From the NCBI GenBank assembly GCA_026225945.1, contig JAMJFZ010002575.1, positions 806,001-870,000 on the forward strand: 64,000 nt of DNA. Reading direction: 5' to 3'. The notes under the pieces are model-generated. The model saw only the letters and a program-made list of their open reading frames with translations, ran no database searches and was not told where the DNA came from. Positions 20,867 through 34,223 of the stretch are shown in pieces (within the stretch, counting starts at the first letter, position 1; each line of letters opens with the position of its first letter). A program made the translations under genes and the position numbers. The DNA comes from Cricetomys ansorgei (lineage: Eukaryota > Chordata > Mammalia > Rodentia > Nesomyidae).

Positions 20867-23280
20867 GCAAAAAATATTCCAGAGCTTCTGTGGTGCAATC
20901 CAGACTTCGACAGTACAGGACAGCTCTCTCTCTCTCTCTCCATTTCGAAGAGAAGCCAAGGAAGAAGGCTTACTATTGCTTGTTTTGCACATTTCTCTGG
21001 AGGTGTGCTAGGGTCTCTTGGACAGCTGTATTTGCTGGGTGCTGGAACTCTAGGAAGCTGTAAAGACTATGTCCCCACTATGTGCCAGCAAGTGCCTGGA
21101 GCAGGGCCAGTCCTCAAACAGTCTTTGCCTTGTCTAAATGAATGCCTATGGATTTGAGCCACGTATTCCTGTCTAAAGGCCAGGATGGCAACATGCCTAT
21201 CATCACTGGATCCCATCCTGGAGGTGACCTGGATACTCTGCTTCCTGCTGGTTGAGAGTGACAAAGAGGAATATTACAACTCAGGTATTCCTTTCCTCCA
21301 CGTCTGCCTTCCTGTTGTTATCTGGTACCCCCATACAGAACCTACTCAAACCCTGTGGGATATGACTGGTATTTGAAGAAATGAGGAAGGGAGGAGCCAC
21401 TCAGCCAGCCACCGAAGGGCTGATTCGCAGCCCTCTAATTACTACGGTTCAGTATAAGGCACCTGTAAAGAAGCAGCTCAACATTAAAGGCTTTTGTACC
21501 CATCAAGCATCAGTTTCAACTGCTACTGAGTTTCACTGATCACCCATGCGACTTTCTGGACGGCTAATTAACTCTTTAGACCCTAGACAGCAACTAGGGC
21601 CATCCTTGATTTTATTAGAGGGATAAAAGACTTGAATGCTCCTGAATATTAAGAGACCAAACGGCAAAAGAAGTTACTAGGCAAAAGGACACAAAATGTC
21701 AGCATACATACAAGCATCATTTCAAAAATTCATTTCCCACCTCCCATTTTTGTCTTATAAAACAGACAATAGAATCATGTCTCAGAGAAATGATTGAATG
21801 GGTAGGAAGTCAAGTAGTAGGAGAATATAATATACAATTTTTCACCAAAAGACAAAGTGATACACTTAAAAAAAATACTGCTTGGAGTCAGGGACAATTC
21901 TGACTCAGATACAACTCAACTTCAGTTCCCATGTCTACAAAATATGGATAACACCTATACTATTAGGTGGCTGTAAGAACTAGAAATTACTTACATGAAA
22001 ACATGTAACAATGGCTGACATGTCCAGTAGGCCTTGTAAGGGGAGAGATTATGTGTGTATGATAAGACACTGGATCAGAGTCCCTACAGAGAGTTGATGT
22101 GTATTGTGACACAGGTTTATCTTGCAAAATCCTTAACAGTGTGTTTGTGCATATATGCAGCTTAGCTTACTGATTACATAGTAGATACTGCATGCTGAAT
22201 AACTTGAGTGTTGACAAGGATGTATGTAGGTTAAATAAAGTATAGAAAAATGAAACTGTTATTATCTTAAATGTCAGATACTGAACTCTTACTATAAAGT
22301 TACTGTTATAACATCCTCACAGCCGAAGACAAACAAGATGATCATAGTGAAAAAGATTACGTCTCTCAGTAAAAGCCACAGTTCTGATATAGCTGTCAAA
22401 GAAAACCTCCACCTTGATAAAACTAGTAACAGATAAGGATTTCAGTTTACTGAAGACTGGACTGGTGTTTAATAATGCCCTGGAGAACTGGCTTTAGAAA
22501 CCACATCCTTTGGCTCTCCCATAGTTGGCCACTTCAGGACACTAGTGGAACAGCAGATAAGTAACAGCAACCTGAAAGTCATTATAAGAAGGGGAAACAG
22601 TGTGGCAGAAATGGTTAATTATTATAATTTTTCAAAGTTGCTGTGTTTAAGGGAAAACTAAAAAGGAATAAAAGATATGGTAAGGATGAGTTTGTCTCAG
22701 TAGCATAGTCTCACAAGTTGCAGACAGACTTTGGGTGAAAGTATTAATTCATTTACTGATTTAATAAACATTTGTTCAGTGTCAGTTCTGTGCTGAGGAT
22801 GGACTGATGAATAAGACAAGCATTGTGCCTAACTTCAAAGAATTTATGATTATATAGATCAGAGATGTATAGTGTAGTCCTACCTGAAGGGTAAGTTGGA
22901 AAACCAATGCAAACAAGAAACAGTCTACAGAGTATATTTTTACAGCTAGGGTAGCCCTGAGATAGGATCAAATACCTCTGAATCTCAGAAGGCTTCACAA
23001 TATGTAGCATGTCTAGATCTGAGGAATGGCTAGCTGCTTAGCAAGTAGAAATGATGAATAGGTGGGACCCAAAGAATACATCTGGAAAACTGAATACCAT
23101 GAAAAAGCATGGTATTGAAGAAATGGTAACAGGAAATTCTGCATAGCTGGCTAACACATACACATGGTGGAACACTATGGAAGATATGCCTGCTTGGAAC
23201 TGTAGCATGGTGATGAAGAGAGGCAAATGGTCATGGTACCAGGCTGAGATTTTACCCTTTGGACAGTAGGGTACAAAAGT
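20867..23280. other. Intergenic unique and MIR/L2-type sequence
   Basis: There is no gene that I can support. Bases 21885-22035 look like a MIR (CAGTTCCCATGTCTACAAAA). Bases 22740-22860 resemble L2/MIR text. The rest is AT-rich unique sequence. Confidence 0.55.
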
Positions 23281-24811
23281 GTTAAGGCTGATGGTCCATG
23301 TTTGAAGCCACTTGGGAGGCAGGGGCATGAATTTTAGGTTAGCCTAGGCTCTATAGACAGACACTCCCAGATGGGAGGAAGGGAAGCACCCAGAAAAATT
23401 AGTCCTGTCCAGTCAAAGGATCAAGCCACAAGCAGCCAAGCAACAGCCAGCCCAGCCCACCCAAGCACCAGACAGAAAACACTACAGCCCTCCACTCCTG
23501 TGAGCCAAGACTATGGGGAACCTAAACTTCTACTTGCACCTGCCTATGACAGATCCCCATGCCCTAAGGTGACATCTAAGAACCTCAAATTTGAAGACTT
23601 TTACCTCCTTCCAGTGGCAATGAGCACTTCACCCCAACTACCAAGGTACCATTGGAGGTCCTGAGGGAACAGGTAGAGGGTCCAATCTCCCTCCCATTGA
23701 CTGTCAACTGAGGCCTAGTCAGAATTCTCACCCATCCTAACAGTAATGATGGTACATTTGGCTCCACAAGGGTGTTAGTGAGGACCAAGTAAGAAATCTA
23801 CACTTTTAGCCCTTGGCACCTAGCAGAGTAGGTAAAAAACAAAAACTAAAAACATGACCCCCAGAACACACTGGCAGTTTTCTAGAAAATGTAAACTGTG
23901 GGTGGACAAGATGGCTTAGCAGGTATGATGCTTGATAGAACCCAAACAATGCAAAGAAGAACTGACTTCCAAAAACCTTTACCCATGCACCATGGCACAC
24001 ATATACATCTGTGTATACACAGTCATTTTTTAAGTTTAAAGTACACTTGCCATATACTTGTTTCATTCTTCATTCTTTCATTTTCATTCTTAAGTTTCAT
24101 GTATACTGATCAAGTGAACATTTCTATCCATGCAAAACCTGGCACAAAAATGTCCACATCAGCTCATCTAAATAGCAAAAAATTATAAATATTCCTTAAT
24201 AAGTAAATGGTTACAGCAAAAAGCCACATGGTACATTATTCATTATATATTTTGTAGTGAAAAAATTACGAAGATGAAAAAGATATTAAAGACGACCTGG
24301 TGTTAGGAATGGTGGTAGTGGGCAAAGATAATGAGTTTAAGTTTATAGGATAGGGCAGGGAATCTTTGTTATAATGGAGTCTTCTGTTTCTGGATCATGT
24401 GGTACTTACATGGATTAAAACATGGCATATTGACACAGAGAACTATGCATACACATTGGCCAACATTGGTGTAAACTACATAACGGGAAGACTGCAAGAC
24501 TCAGGGATTAAGTGTAGGATTGACCTAAACTCCCTGATGTGAGACCTACCTTGTCAGAAGTTCTTATTCTCAGGTCCTAATCATTCTTCTAAGCACTTTT
24601 ACTAAATCTCCCCTTTTGCCCCCCATTTCCTAGTAATGAACTCAAGCAACTTCTTCCCAGTTTATAACAATTGAGCTTTAGCTATAGAGGGACAGACAGG
24701 CATCACTAGAAAAACCAGAAATACATCAGGGGCTTCCAAGTTCATATCAAACCCTTGTTACATAGAATGAGGGGTGTGCAGCAGTGTCCTCTGAGCTAAA
24801 ACATTCAGTCC
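23281..24811. other. Intergenic, decayed SINEs and unassigned sequence
   Basis: Bases 23281-23360 resemble a worn B1 and 23896-24020 a worn B2/B3 head (GGACAAGATGGCTTAGCAGG). A 97-codon open frame on the plus strand at 23371-23664 is rich in Ser, Pro and Gln and lacks a recognisable domain. I do not call it a gene. Confidence 0.5.
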
Positions 24812-25020
24812 TGGGGCTGGAGAGATGGCTCAATGGGTCAGAGTACTCTGCTCTGTCAGAGAACCCAGGTTTGGTTCTGAGCACCCAAACGGTGGTTCAC
24901 AACTATCTGTTCCTGCAGTTTCAGGGGATCCTATACTCTATTTTGGCTTCTGGGGATACCAGGCATGAAAGTGGTATTGACATATATGAAAGCAAAACAC
25001 ACATACACATAAAACAAAAA
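24812..25020 (+). repeat. B2/B3 SINE
   Basis: The head GGGGCTGGAGAGATGGCTCA is nearly consensus. It is followed by CACCCAAACGGTGGTTCACA and an A/C-rich tail. Confidence 0.92.
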
Positions 25021-26111
25021 TAATCTTAAAAAACTTATAATTATCAAGTAGGGTACAATGCTATGTGCTAGATAGTTCTAAGCAGTTGTACTGTGTTGGG
25101 AAGTTTCTGATCACAGAGATCAGGTTAAGTTTTCACAGAGTACTTTGCCTCAAAGGAAGTAAGTGTTTAAGGCTGAAAAATTCAAAGGGCATTTTACTCA
25201 AACTAAGGCCAGTTAATCCTCAGGGACACTCCTGCCAACTGACTTAGATGCTATTAGAACACTCCCAGCTCCCAACAGTCCCAAGGAGAGGCTATCAACT
25301 CCATGAGATTTACAAAGAGGTAATACCCAACTTAAACCCATCTTAGAAAGATTTCTAGTCCTAACTAAAAAGATAAGGGCTCCTGGCAAACACAGACTCA
25401 TAAAGGAGTCTCACAATCCATTTCCTGCATGCCAAATAAACAGAATTATACCAACTACTATACACAATAGCCTGAACAAATGCCCTACCCATTCTGCCTC
25501 GATGGGCCAGTATATAGAAATGCAGATCCAACTGTAACATGCTTCTGGAGCCAAACTAATTCATGAACTATATATTGATGAACTATTCATCTATACATTT
25601 CCATTTTGCCAATGGTCAAGAGGAAGAGGTGGCAGACAAGGGGTTTATAAAATGGGAAACAGAAGATACATATTTAACTGAGCATCAACTGTCTCCCGGC
25701 GATCACCATTTATCTGTGTCAGACCACATTCCTTAATCAATGGGTTTTCCAGGTTGAGCCATTATATGTAAATCTACAAGGTCATAATAAACACCAACTG
25801 GTGTCAGGAACTCATAACTAGCTGAACTGCTCATTCCTGTTGTGTTAGTTTATGCCCCATCCTACTCTGCTTCTGTTTCTCCCCTTGCTCTCCATTTAGT
25901 CCCACTCTCAGTCCTGCTCCTTGATATGCCTGTGTAATCCCCTCCCAGTCTCCACTGTCTCTGGTCCCACTGTATCCAATGTTCATGACTGAAGTTACTT
26001 ACAGGGTGAGAATAATGAGTTATAGCTGTGTGGAAAGACTACCTGACCCCAGTTTCTAAAAGACAGAGAAGTATCATAGTTTTGTTTTTTCCCTTTCATT
26101 TTAAATTTTAA
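25021..26111. other. Intergenic, no recognised element
   Basis: This is unique AT-rich sequence with no supported gene, RNA or SINE. Confidence 0.55.
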
Positions 26112-26326
26112 AACCTTTTAGGTTTATGTGAATAAATGTTTTGCTGGCATGTATGCCTGAGCACCATGTGTGTTTCTGGCACGTGCTTCGGAAACCAGAA
26201 GAGAACAATGAATCCTAGTGTTCGAGTTACACAGATGGTTGAGCAGCATGTGGTTTCTAAGAATCAAGTTGGGTCCTCTACAAGTGCAGCCAGTGCTCTA
26301 AACTGCTGAGCCATTTGTCCAGCCGT
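26112..26326 (-). repeat. B3 SINE, inverted
   Basis: The reverse complement of GCTGAGCCATTTGTCCAGCC and CAAGTTGGGTCCTCTACAAG gives the B2/B3 head. The element is diverged. Confidence 0.8.
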
Positions 26327-28225
26327 GCCCCCCTCCCTTAAAGATGTCTTTTCTTCCAGCCAAAGTCATATTTTTTTATGTAAACAATACAAGGTCCTAA
26401 TGCATGACAGAAAAAGATATTCTTGTACCTTTTTGGAAAAATGTTTTTAATTCCTTAGAGGAAAACACTGTGCCCACCTGGGAACACAGGGTAGGCTTGG
26501 CCTCTTTAGGCTGAACAATAACTCAATCTTAGCAATTCAATAAGGTGGGTGGATCTCATTAGATGAGGGGACCTAAAGTGCTGAACCAGGAAGGATTTAC
26601 AAATAGGAGTCATCTCACCCTTAGGTTGAGCAAGAAAGAGGGCAGGCTGATTTGCAATTTAAATGGCACACCCACTTGTTTGGCAAACTCTCTTCCCTTG
26701 CTTGATCTTCCACCTTCAAAAAACTTTGTTTTTGTGCAAAATAGGTTCAGTATAGGATGGAGCAGTGAATAAAATTAAATAATCAAATGCTATGTCATAA
26801 TTACCTAGGGACATAGAAAATACCTTCACTTAGTGATATAAAGGCCATACTAGATATACTTGTGTTCCTTTGCCCCATTAGCTCAGTTCCAGTTAAAATA
26901 TCCTGAAACAGCAAGGGTTCAATGTGCTTGAGATGCAAGGGAAGGCGGCCTGCCTCTTGACTTGCTATGGAACAACAGCCACAGTGACTGTGTATTCACA
27001 TATGTAGGAGAGAGGATATACAATAGCATTGAGAATGATACTGGAGATAGTGATTCTGCTGTTAGTATAAAATATTCACTGTACTTACTGCGTGCTAGGC
27101 ACTAGGCTAGCCACTGTACATATGCTATCTCATTAAATTCTCAGAATTCTATGAAGTGCTGTTTTTCCCATCAAAGTTTAGATAGCTTTAGTAACTGACT
27201 AAAAGTCACTTAGCTAACACACAGCAGGACCAGGATTTGAAACATGATCACAATCTTAACTACTCCACACACTATCCTACAAGAGTAGAAACTCTGAAGG
27301 CAAAGCAAGAAAGAGCTTCAATATAGAAGAAAAATTTTGATATGTAAGGAGGAAAACCTTGAGTACTCAGTCTACTGTAAACAGAAAACCACATTATAAG
27401 GAATCTAAAACCTGGGTCATTTTGCAGTAAAACTGATCCTATTTCTAAAGCAAGCTAACAGCTTACATTTTAAAAATAGGGAGGTGTTTCTAGATTAAAA
27501 CATTAAGAGATTAACATGTCCTTTGACATCATAGGCTAAATTTTCAATTTCTAGAGATTATATTTAGAGGGTAGAAATGTAAATGATGTTTAGCATCTTT
27601 GAATTGAATGGCGTGAATATTCTTATTCCCATTTTACCCAAAGATTTCAAAGTTGCTTTTACTAAAGTAGTGTTTTGTCCTGTTCACCAATTCTACTCTA
27701 ATGTTTTTTATGGTTTTTCATCTTTGGTTTCCCAACTTTCATAGGGCTGGGAATTCACAGATATACTTCATAAAACCAGGTGATGAGGTGCCTGATTACT
27801 CACGGTGTAAGCTATGTTAGGGAGCCAGCCACTAGCATGGACCTAATTTCTATTTAGTCTGTAACCTCTGGGTTCTAGTCATGATCTGAAAATGCCTGTG
27901 TCAGAAGTTCCAAAACTGTGGGATAGCACCTTCTCTTTCAAACCTCCTTAGATGGAAGAGGGCGTAAAGGGGCAGTGATGTTAACCATTTCAGGCTTGAG
28001 GCTTCTCCTGTAAATTACTCAAAAACAAAAACAAAAACACAAAGTGACAAGTGTAATGATTTTCACAAACCCACCACTAGGATCCAGTATTACAGTTTGT
28101 TAACATTTACTTGAATCTTTTCTTGTCCTATTTTGTTGAATTAGGATGAATCTCAAGACATAATTTCGTATCAGTTATATCTACCCCAGGATCCATGAAG
28201 ATCTTTTCTTTTTGGTTCCAAGCCT
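26327..28225. other. Intergenic; MIR/L2-type piece at 27080-27300
   Basis: GTGCTAGGCACTAGGCTAGC, then TATGCTATCTCATTAAATTC and CACTTAGCTAACACACAGCA, form an ancient MIR/L2-type repeat. The rest is AT-rich unique sequence without a gene. Confidence 0.55.
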
Positions 28226-28300
28226 CTTTTTTTTTTTTTTGGGAGGGGGTGTGCTAAGGACTAAACACATGCTTTAGCACTGAGACACATCTCCAGACAG
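28226..28300 (-). repeat. ID-type SINE, inverted
   Basis: A T13 run leads into GTGTGCTAAGGACTAAACAC and CACTGAGACACATCTCCAGA, the inverted tRNA-derived head. Confidence 0.65.
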
Positions 28301-28755
28301 ATCATTTCTTGTATGTAACCATGACCTCTTACCACCCCTCACAAAACGAGTAACTGAGACCCAACAAGTTCTTGAATGCTTCCAAGTTATCTTTTCCAGA
28401 CTTTGTCCTCTCAACATCCAAACAAGGTTTTACATGTTATGTTTGGTGGTCATCTTTACAAACCTTTAAATTTAGACTGTAAGGCATTAGCTTGCTTTAA
28501 CAACAGTATCAGTTTTCCTATAGAATGACCTAGGTTCTAGGTGTCTGTATTCTTATTATATAGCTTGTTCCTATTTACTGTGAATACTCAAGGCTTTTCT
28601 CTTTATGCCTTATCAGCATCTAGATCAGAAAATGACTCAAGTGACCAGTATCTCACATATAAGTAAGTACTGTTCGAGATGAGCAAAACTAATTCTTCAT
28701 ATATACCACGATCCTGAGAGTTTTAGGACTCAGGATCTATTGTGTGTAATTAACT

Positions 28756-28860
28756 TTTTTGAGACAAAGTGTCACTATGCAGACCAGACTAGTTTTGAAT
28801 TCAGAAATTTGTCTGCCTCTGCCTCCTGTGCTGTGACTAAAGGAGTAGTCCACTGTAGTG
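28756..28860 (-). repeat. B1 SINE, inverted
   Basis: TTTGAGACAAAGTGTCACTA, GTCTGCCTCTGCCTCCTGTG and GACTAAAGGAGTAGTCCACT are an inverted, diverged B1. Confidence 0.75.
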
Positions 28861-31569
28861 TAGATTTTATTCATCTAGAATGATTTCTAGTTATATACCA
28901 TTCTTGAGCTGTCTTCCAGAACCTGGAATTAAAAAAAAAAAAAAGGCTAAAAGACTGATAATAATTAGTTACAACCTTTTTTGCAGAAATACTTGATGGG
29001 AGGCATTATTTGTCTGAGTTGCTTCTTTTTTGTGATGCCAGGAGGATTAGGGGATTCAGACAATGGATGACGTTGTCCAGTAATGAGTGCTATAGATATT
29101 GGACCCTGTTGGAGGCATATGGCCGAAATTTCAGCTTGGGAGCATGAAGATATGACTTCTGGTGCAACACCAAATACCTTAATTTTTAGAATCAACTTGG
29201 TGTTCGATGTAGCATACCTCTTTAAGACTGGTCAGAAATACTGAGAGCCAAGATGAGATTGATCATCCATTTCTACTTTAAGGAAGCTTTAAAAATTTAA
29301 TTTTTCACCCAATAGAAAGAGCTGGATACATATTTGCTTTTGTCTCTCTCTATACTTCCAAATCTCTCAATCCCGGAATTTTTTTTTTTTTTTTGTCTGA
29401 GAAACCTAAAAATACTTAAAATCAGATATAATGATCACTACATGTAAAAGATAAACTAGAATATCTTCCTTCTAAAATTGGAATACAAATAAGCACACAA
29501 GTGACACCTGCTATTTCCTTTTCCTTAACTTAAATGGTTAAAAGATAGAAGCAGTTCCCAGTCTCAGCTTACAGTGGGTGGTCAATAAAGATGCTGACAA
29601 TCCCATTCCTGCCCATCATAAAAGGGCTAAAAAGTTAAGGGTGAGGCCTGGATAATTAAGTAATAACTGCAACAATACAAGGGAGAGAACATAGACATTT
29701 CCTAAATCTAAGCATCTGCAACAAGCTCACTCAGGTTGGACTGGCTAGGAAAATGTGTCACACATACTTTTGATGGTTATCACAAGGAAACAGTACTGAC
29801 ATCCCCTGTTAGTACACAATCCTAAACAGAGCTCTAGTTCTTGGCATGGTCACTAGCAGGTAATGAAGGTCGTCTCTGGGTAAGAGCTGAAGCCGAGCTC
29901 TCACAGCTTGTGCCCCCCTTGTTGAATTCATGCCTTCACTCTAAGTTCTGTTCTGCTTTCCTGGCCCACTCTGGCACGATTAGTGAGCAGCACAGAGACC
30001 TTGCTGCACCCTTATCTCTGACAAGTCAAATCTACCAATATCTACTCAGCAAGAAGAGCAAATGAACTACAAAATGCGAAAGTGAGGTCAAAAGTAAAAA
30101 CGTAACAATGCATACACTATTAGAAATATGCTGGAAATCACGTTGCATATTCCTCTTATTTTATCAAAAATATCTAGAGAGATTAAATTATAGCAGGAAT
30201 GGGAATGTGAAACAAGGCAAAAGGAGTCCTAATGACTTTTCTGAGGTAAAACTATCAATCATCAAGAATTACCTTTAATAAATTACCTTTAATAAATTCT
30301 AGTTGTTTTTGTTCTGGTCAAGCTATGTCTATAGAGGATAAGGTAAGCCCTAAAAAAGAGTTATGATCAGGCTCAACTAAAGGCACTCCAGTGTACTGAC
30401 TGGGAGAGGGGATCATGTCATCATCACAGGTCTAGAGGGGAGGCAGTTCTGCCATGCAGACCCAGAGTCCAGATGCTTCTGGGACCTGAGCTGTGTTTAA
30501 ATGCTTCCTTAAAAAACTTATACTTAAGTTCTAGCTCCAATGACGCACAGGTGGATGTTTGCAATTATTCTGTGTTGAGCATTCTACTGAAAACAATGAA
30601 ACAGAACACAGAGAAAAAAGGAAAGTTTGTTCAGTGATTTAATAAATATTGACATAGCCCATTAAGTATCAGGCACAGTCTTAACATTGGGGATATATAA
30701 TAGAATTTAACAAATACAAACAAAAGTTTTTTTTAAGAACTTTAAAGATATTTTTAAAGATAAAATTAAAATAAACAGTATCCTGAAGGAAACATTTAAA
30801 AAGGGAATGTGGAACACTTGTGTAAGGGGCGAGTAGGAAGAAACATTTTAAATAGCTCATTTAGGAGGCCTCATGATAAACTACATTTGAATAAAGATGA
30901 AGGAGGGAAGCCAAGAATTATCAAAGGAAGAAGGCACAGACAGCAGATGAAAAGGCCTTGAAACAAAAGTGTCCTTGGAATGCCCAAGGAAGAACAAGGT
31001 CAGTGTGGCAGAGGAGAGAAAGCAGAAAGGAAAGAGGCAGGAGAAAAGTCTCAGATGTATCTGAGATCACATTCTGTAGGGCCTTGTATGACACTGCAAG
31101 GACTCCAAGCCTTTTCTGAGTAAAATCAGTAGGCAAAGGAGAGTTTACAAAGGAGTGGCATGAGTGACCTTTCACATTTTGAAGTCTTCTCTGGCTACTG
31201 TGCTAAGAACCATGTATGAGGTGCACATACACAGAAGCAAAAACACCAAGTAGGGGCTATTGTAGTAACGCAAGTGAAACATGACGTGGACCAGTATCAC
31301 TGTAATGGGGTAAGCATTGTAAACAGTTGTATTCTGAGTGTATTTTAAGGGTAAAACCAATAAAGACTGTATACAGCTCGCATATGAAACAGTGGAGAGT
31401 GACTCCACAATTTTTGATGAAAATAAACTGGACGGAGATGGCATTTGCTGAGATGGATAAGAGTATAGTAAGAACATTTATTGTTAACTTACTTAAAATG
31501 AACTGGGGCGTATGTGTGCTTGTGCCTTTTAGGAGGTGGAGAGAAGACTGGCTTTAGATGTGCTAAATT
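28861..31569. other. Intergenic; ancient repeat from about 30.9 kb
   Basis: Bases 30640-30720 and 30910-31560 read like an ancient mammal-wide repeat. Examples are GTAGGGCCTTGTATGACACT, TTTTCTGAGTAAAATCAGTA and TCTCTGGCTACTGTGCTAAG. It appears to continue at 31740-32060 beyond a SINE. Bases 28965-29215 hold open frames on both strands that I cannot assign. Confidence 0.5.
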
Positions 31570-31735
31570 TAGTGCTAAGTGTAACAGTGCACATCTGTAA
31601 TCCTAGCACTTGAGAAATGGAGGCAGGAGGATCAGAGAAATTCAAGAAAATCTTGGCCACATAGAGAGTTTAAAGCCAGCATGGATTACAATCTACCTGT
31701 CCCTAAGAAAACAAAACAAAACTTAGAACAGACTT
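31570..31735 (+). repeat. B1-type SINE within an older repeat
   Basis: CACATCTGTAATCCTAGCAC and GGAGGCAGGAGGATCAGAGA are B1 core sequences, with an AAACAAAACAAAACTT tail. The flanks on both sides look like one ancient repeat that this SINE splits. Confidence 0.75.
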
Positions 31736-32366
31736 GGAAAACTAACAACTAATCCACAAGGAAGATAGTTTGGAATACGTCAAGCAGGGTAATAAAGAGA
31801 ACTAAAGATAAACTCTGAAGGTGGAGACACGTGGCATCGTTTGCTAATAGGGTATGTGATGAGGGATGAGAAAAAGGAAGAGTCAATGATTTCTCTAAGA
31901 TTTTGGGCAGAAGTGTTATTGAGTGATAGTGGGTAAAGTATGAAAAGAGCAAATCCTTGGGAAACCAATCATACAGAAACATCACCTATGGAGTTTAGAG
32001 ACAAGGTTGGGGCCAAAGTTTCAAAGTTGTTTGTATATGGATGATATTTAAACCCACAGGACTAGAAAAAAGCTCAAGGAGCAAGCGGAAGGAAAGATGG
32101 AAAAGAAACGCAAAAACTTAACCTGAATCCTGGGGTGCCCCAATGGTAGGAGGTGGAGGCAAAAATGAAAGAAACTAAAAAGCAACAGCCAGTGGAAGCT
32201 TCAAGAAAAAAACTTTAAAACTTCAGTGATAGGGAAGTCAGGTGATAAAGCACTTAAAAAAAAAAAGATGGATCACTTATATTAAATTCTGTTGATAATT
32301 AGGATAAAGTTTGAAAATGATCATTGGATTTAACAAAGTAGAAGCCAATGTGACTTTGAAAAGAAT

Positions 32367-32480
32367 TCTTTTTGGAGACACTCTTGCTAGGTACCCCAGG
32401 CTGGCCTGGAACGTAGGGTCCACCTGCCTCAGTCAGCCTCCCGAGTGCCTGGATGACAAGCATGTCCCACCACACCCAAT
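32367..32480 (-). repeat. B1 SINE, inverted
   Basis: CCCAGGCTGGCCTGGAACGT, then CAGCCTCCCGAGTGCCTGGA and CATGTCCCACCACACCCA, show an inverted B1. Confidence 0.88.
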
Positions 32481-32745
32481 TTGAAGAATATTTTCACTAG
32501 AGTGGCAAAGACAAATTGCTAATGTGTAATCAAGACACAACATGAGTAAAGAGAACTCAGGAATTTTGTTTTAAAAGGAAGCAAAGAAGTTAGTAGTAAC
32601 TGAAAACATGTGTCAGTTAAACCAAGATTTTTTTTTCATTTCTTTTTTTTTTTTTTTAAAGTTGGCTGGTATTTAATATGGAAAAAATGATAACAGGTTT
32701 GTGTACCTATAGGAATTTTTTGGTAGTTAGGAAAAAAAAACTTTT

Positions 32746-32884
32746 GTTGAGACAAGGTTTCTCTATGTAGGCCCTGGTATCCTGGAACTCACTTTGTATA
32801 CCAGGGTGGCCCCAAACTCTCAAAATCTACCTGTCCCTGCCTCCTGAGTGTTGGGATTAAAGGCATGAACCACCATGCCTAGTG
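32746..32884 (-). repeat. B1 SINE, inverted
   Basis: TTGAGACAAGGTTTCTCTAT and TGAGTGTTGGGATTAAAGGC are near-consensus inverted B1 sequence. Confidence 0.93.
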
Positions 32885-33164
32885 TGGGAAAAATCAATGC
32901 AGTAAAGAGAACTACTCCTCTCTTAAGGAGACAGCAGTCTAAAGGCTCACTTTAGCCACAGGACAGGAAAGGGTAAGATGGGCGAACAGACAGTTCCTGC
33001 ACAGTAACAAAATTAAACACATACAATCATTGTGTGTAGATATGATGGTGGGAGCTTGTGGAAGTTCCCATTTATTTTTTCATGCATACAGAAAGCTTTG
33101 TCATTATAATAGTGAGGAAGAAATGCCTACAGAAAATATGAAGACAGTTACCTAAGCATTCTCT

Positions 33165-33306
33165 TTTTTCTTGGTTTTTCGAGACAGGGTTTCTCTGTCG
33201 TAACTCTGGCTGTCCTGGAACTCAGTCTGTAGACCAGGCTGGCCTCGAACTCAAAGAAATCTGCCTGCCTTCCGAGTGCTGGGATTAAAGGCTGCCACCA
33301 CCTGGC
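33165..33306 (-). repeat. B1 SINE, inverted, young-looking
   Basis: CGAGACAGGGTTTCTCTGTC, GTAGACCAGGCTGGCCTCGA and CGAGTGCTGGGATTAAAGGC are very close to consensus, so this is one of the youngest B1 copies here. Confidence 0.96.
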
Positions 33307-33601
33307 TACCCTATTTATTCTTTCACTTATTCAGTCACTCAAACACTCATTCTGTACTGGGAATCAAACGTCCATCCTTAAAAATGCTAAGCAAACACTC
33401 TAAGGTACATTACCCAGTCACACCCTACTTTAGATTCTGGGCCCAAGTTTAGTCCTGTTTTCCTCACTCCCAAAGCCTGCTTCACAAATGAAACCCTATC
33501 CCTTTATGATCACTTTTATTTTCCAGCCTCTTCCTCCTTAAAAGTCTGTGCTAATCTAGAAAGGTGATAAAAATTTACCCTGTAAATTCTGATTTAACAA
33601 T

Positions 33602-33989
33602 TGTCTTAGGGTTTCTATGGCTGTGATGAAACACCATGACCAAAAGCAAGGTGGGAAGGAAAGAGTTTAATTGGCTTACCCTTCCATATATCAGTTTATC
33701 GTCAAAGGAAGTCAGGACAGGAACTCAAGTAGGGCAAGAACCTGGAGGCAGGTTTACTGGCTTGATTCTCCTGTCTTGCTCAGTCTTTCTTATAGAACCC
33801 AGGACCGGCAGCCCAGGGAGGGTGGCCCCAATCACAATGGGACAGGCCCTCCCCTCACCAATCACTAATTAAGAAAATGTCCTACAGGCTTGCCTACAGC
33901 TGGACCTTATGGAGGTATTTTCTCAATTGAGGCTCCTTCCTTTCTGAGTTTCCAGCTTGTGTCAAGTTGACACAAAACTGGCTAGGACA
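33602..33989 (+). repeat. LTR-like rodent repeat, copy B1 of 3
   Basis: The element runs from TGTCTTAGGGTTTCTATGGC to GTGTCAAGTTGACACAAAAC and GGACA, so it has TG...CA ends. Related copies are at 51954-52344 and 54180-54579. Its first 40 bases resemble the inverted end of the elements at 34224 and 43411. I think it is a MaLR-type LTR but cannot name the subfamily. Confidence 0.7.
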
Positions 33990-34223
33990 ACTGCCTTGCA
34001 AATTTAGAAACAAAGTAAGAACCTTAGATTCCAAATTTCTTTCCAAAGCACTATTATCATTTCAAACAGAATTTACCAGATTGCCATCATGTGTGACATG
34101 TTAGAGACTCAGGCTTCTTCTTTGATAGATGCTACTTCTCCAAAATTCTGATAACTCCACAAAGATAAAACCATTGGTCACTGTTAGCATATGACCAAAT
34201 TACAGTGCAAGAATATTCTCATT

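Noticed and set aside
23371..23664. A 97-codon plus-strand open frame rich in Ser, Pro and Gln
   Set aside because: It has low-complexity composition and no domain, splice context or promoter. It is most likely chance.
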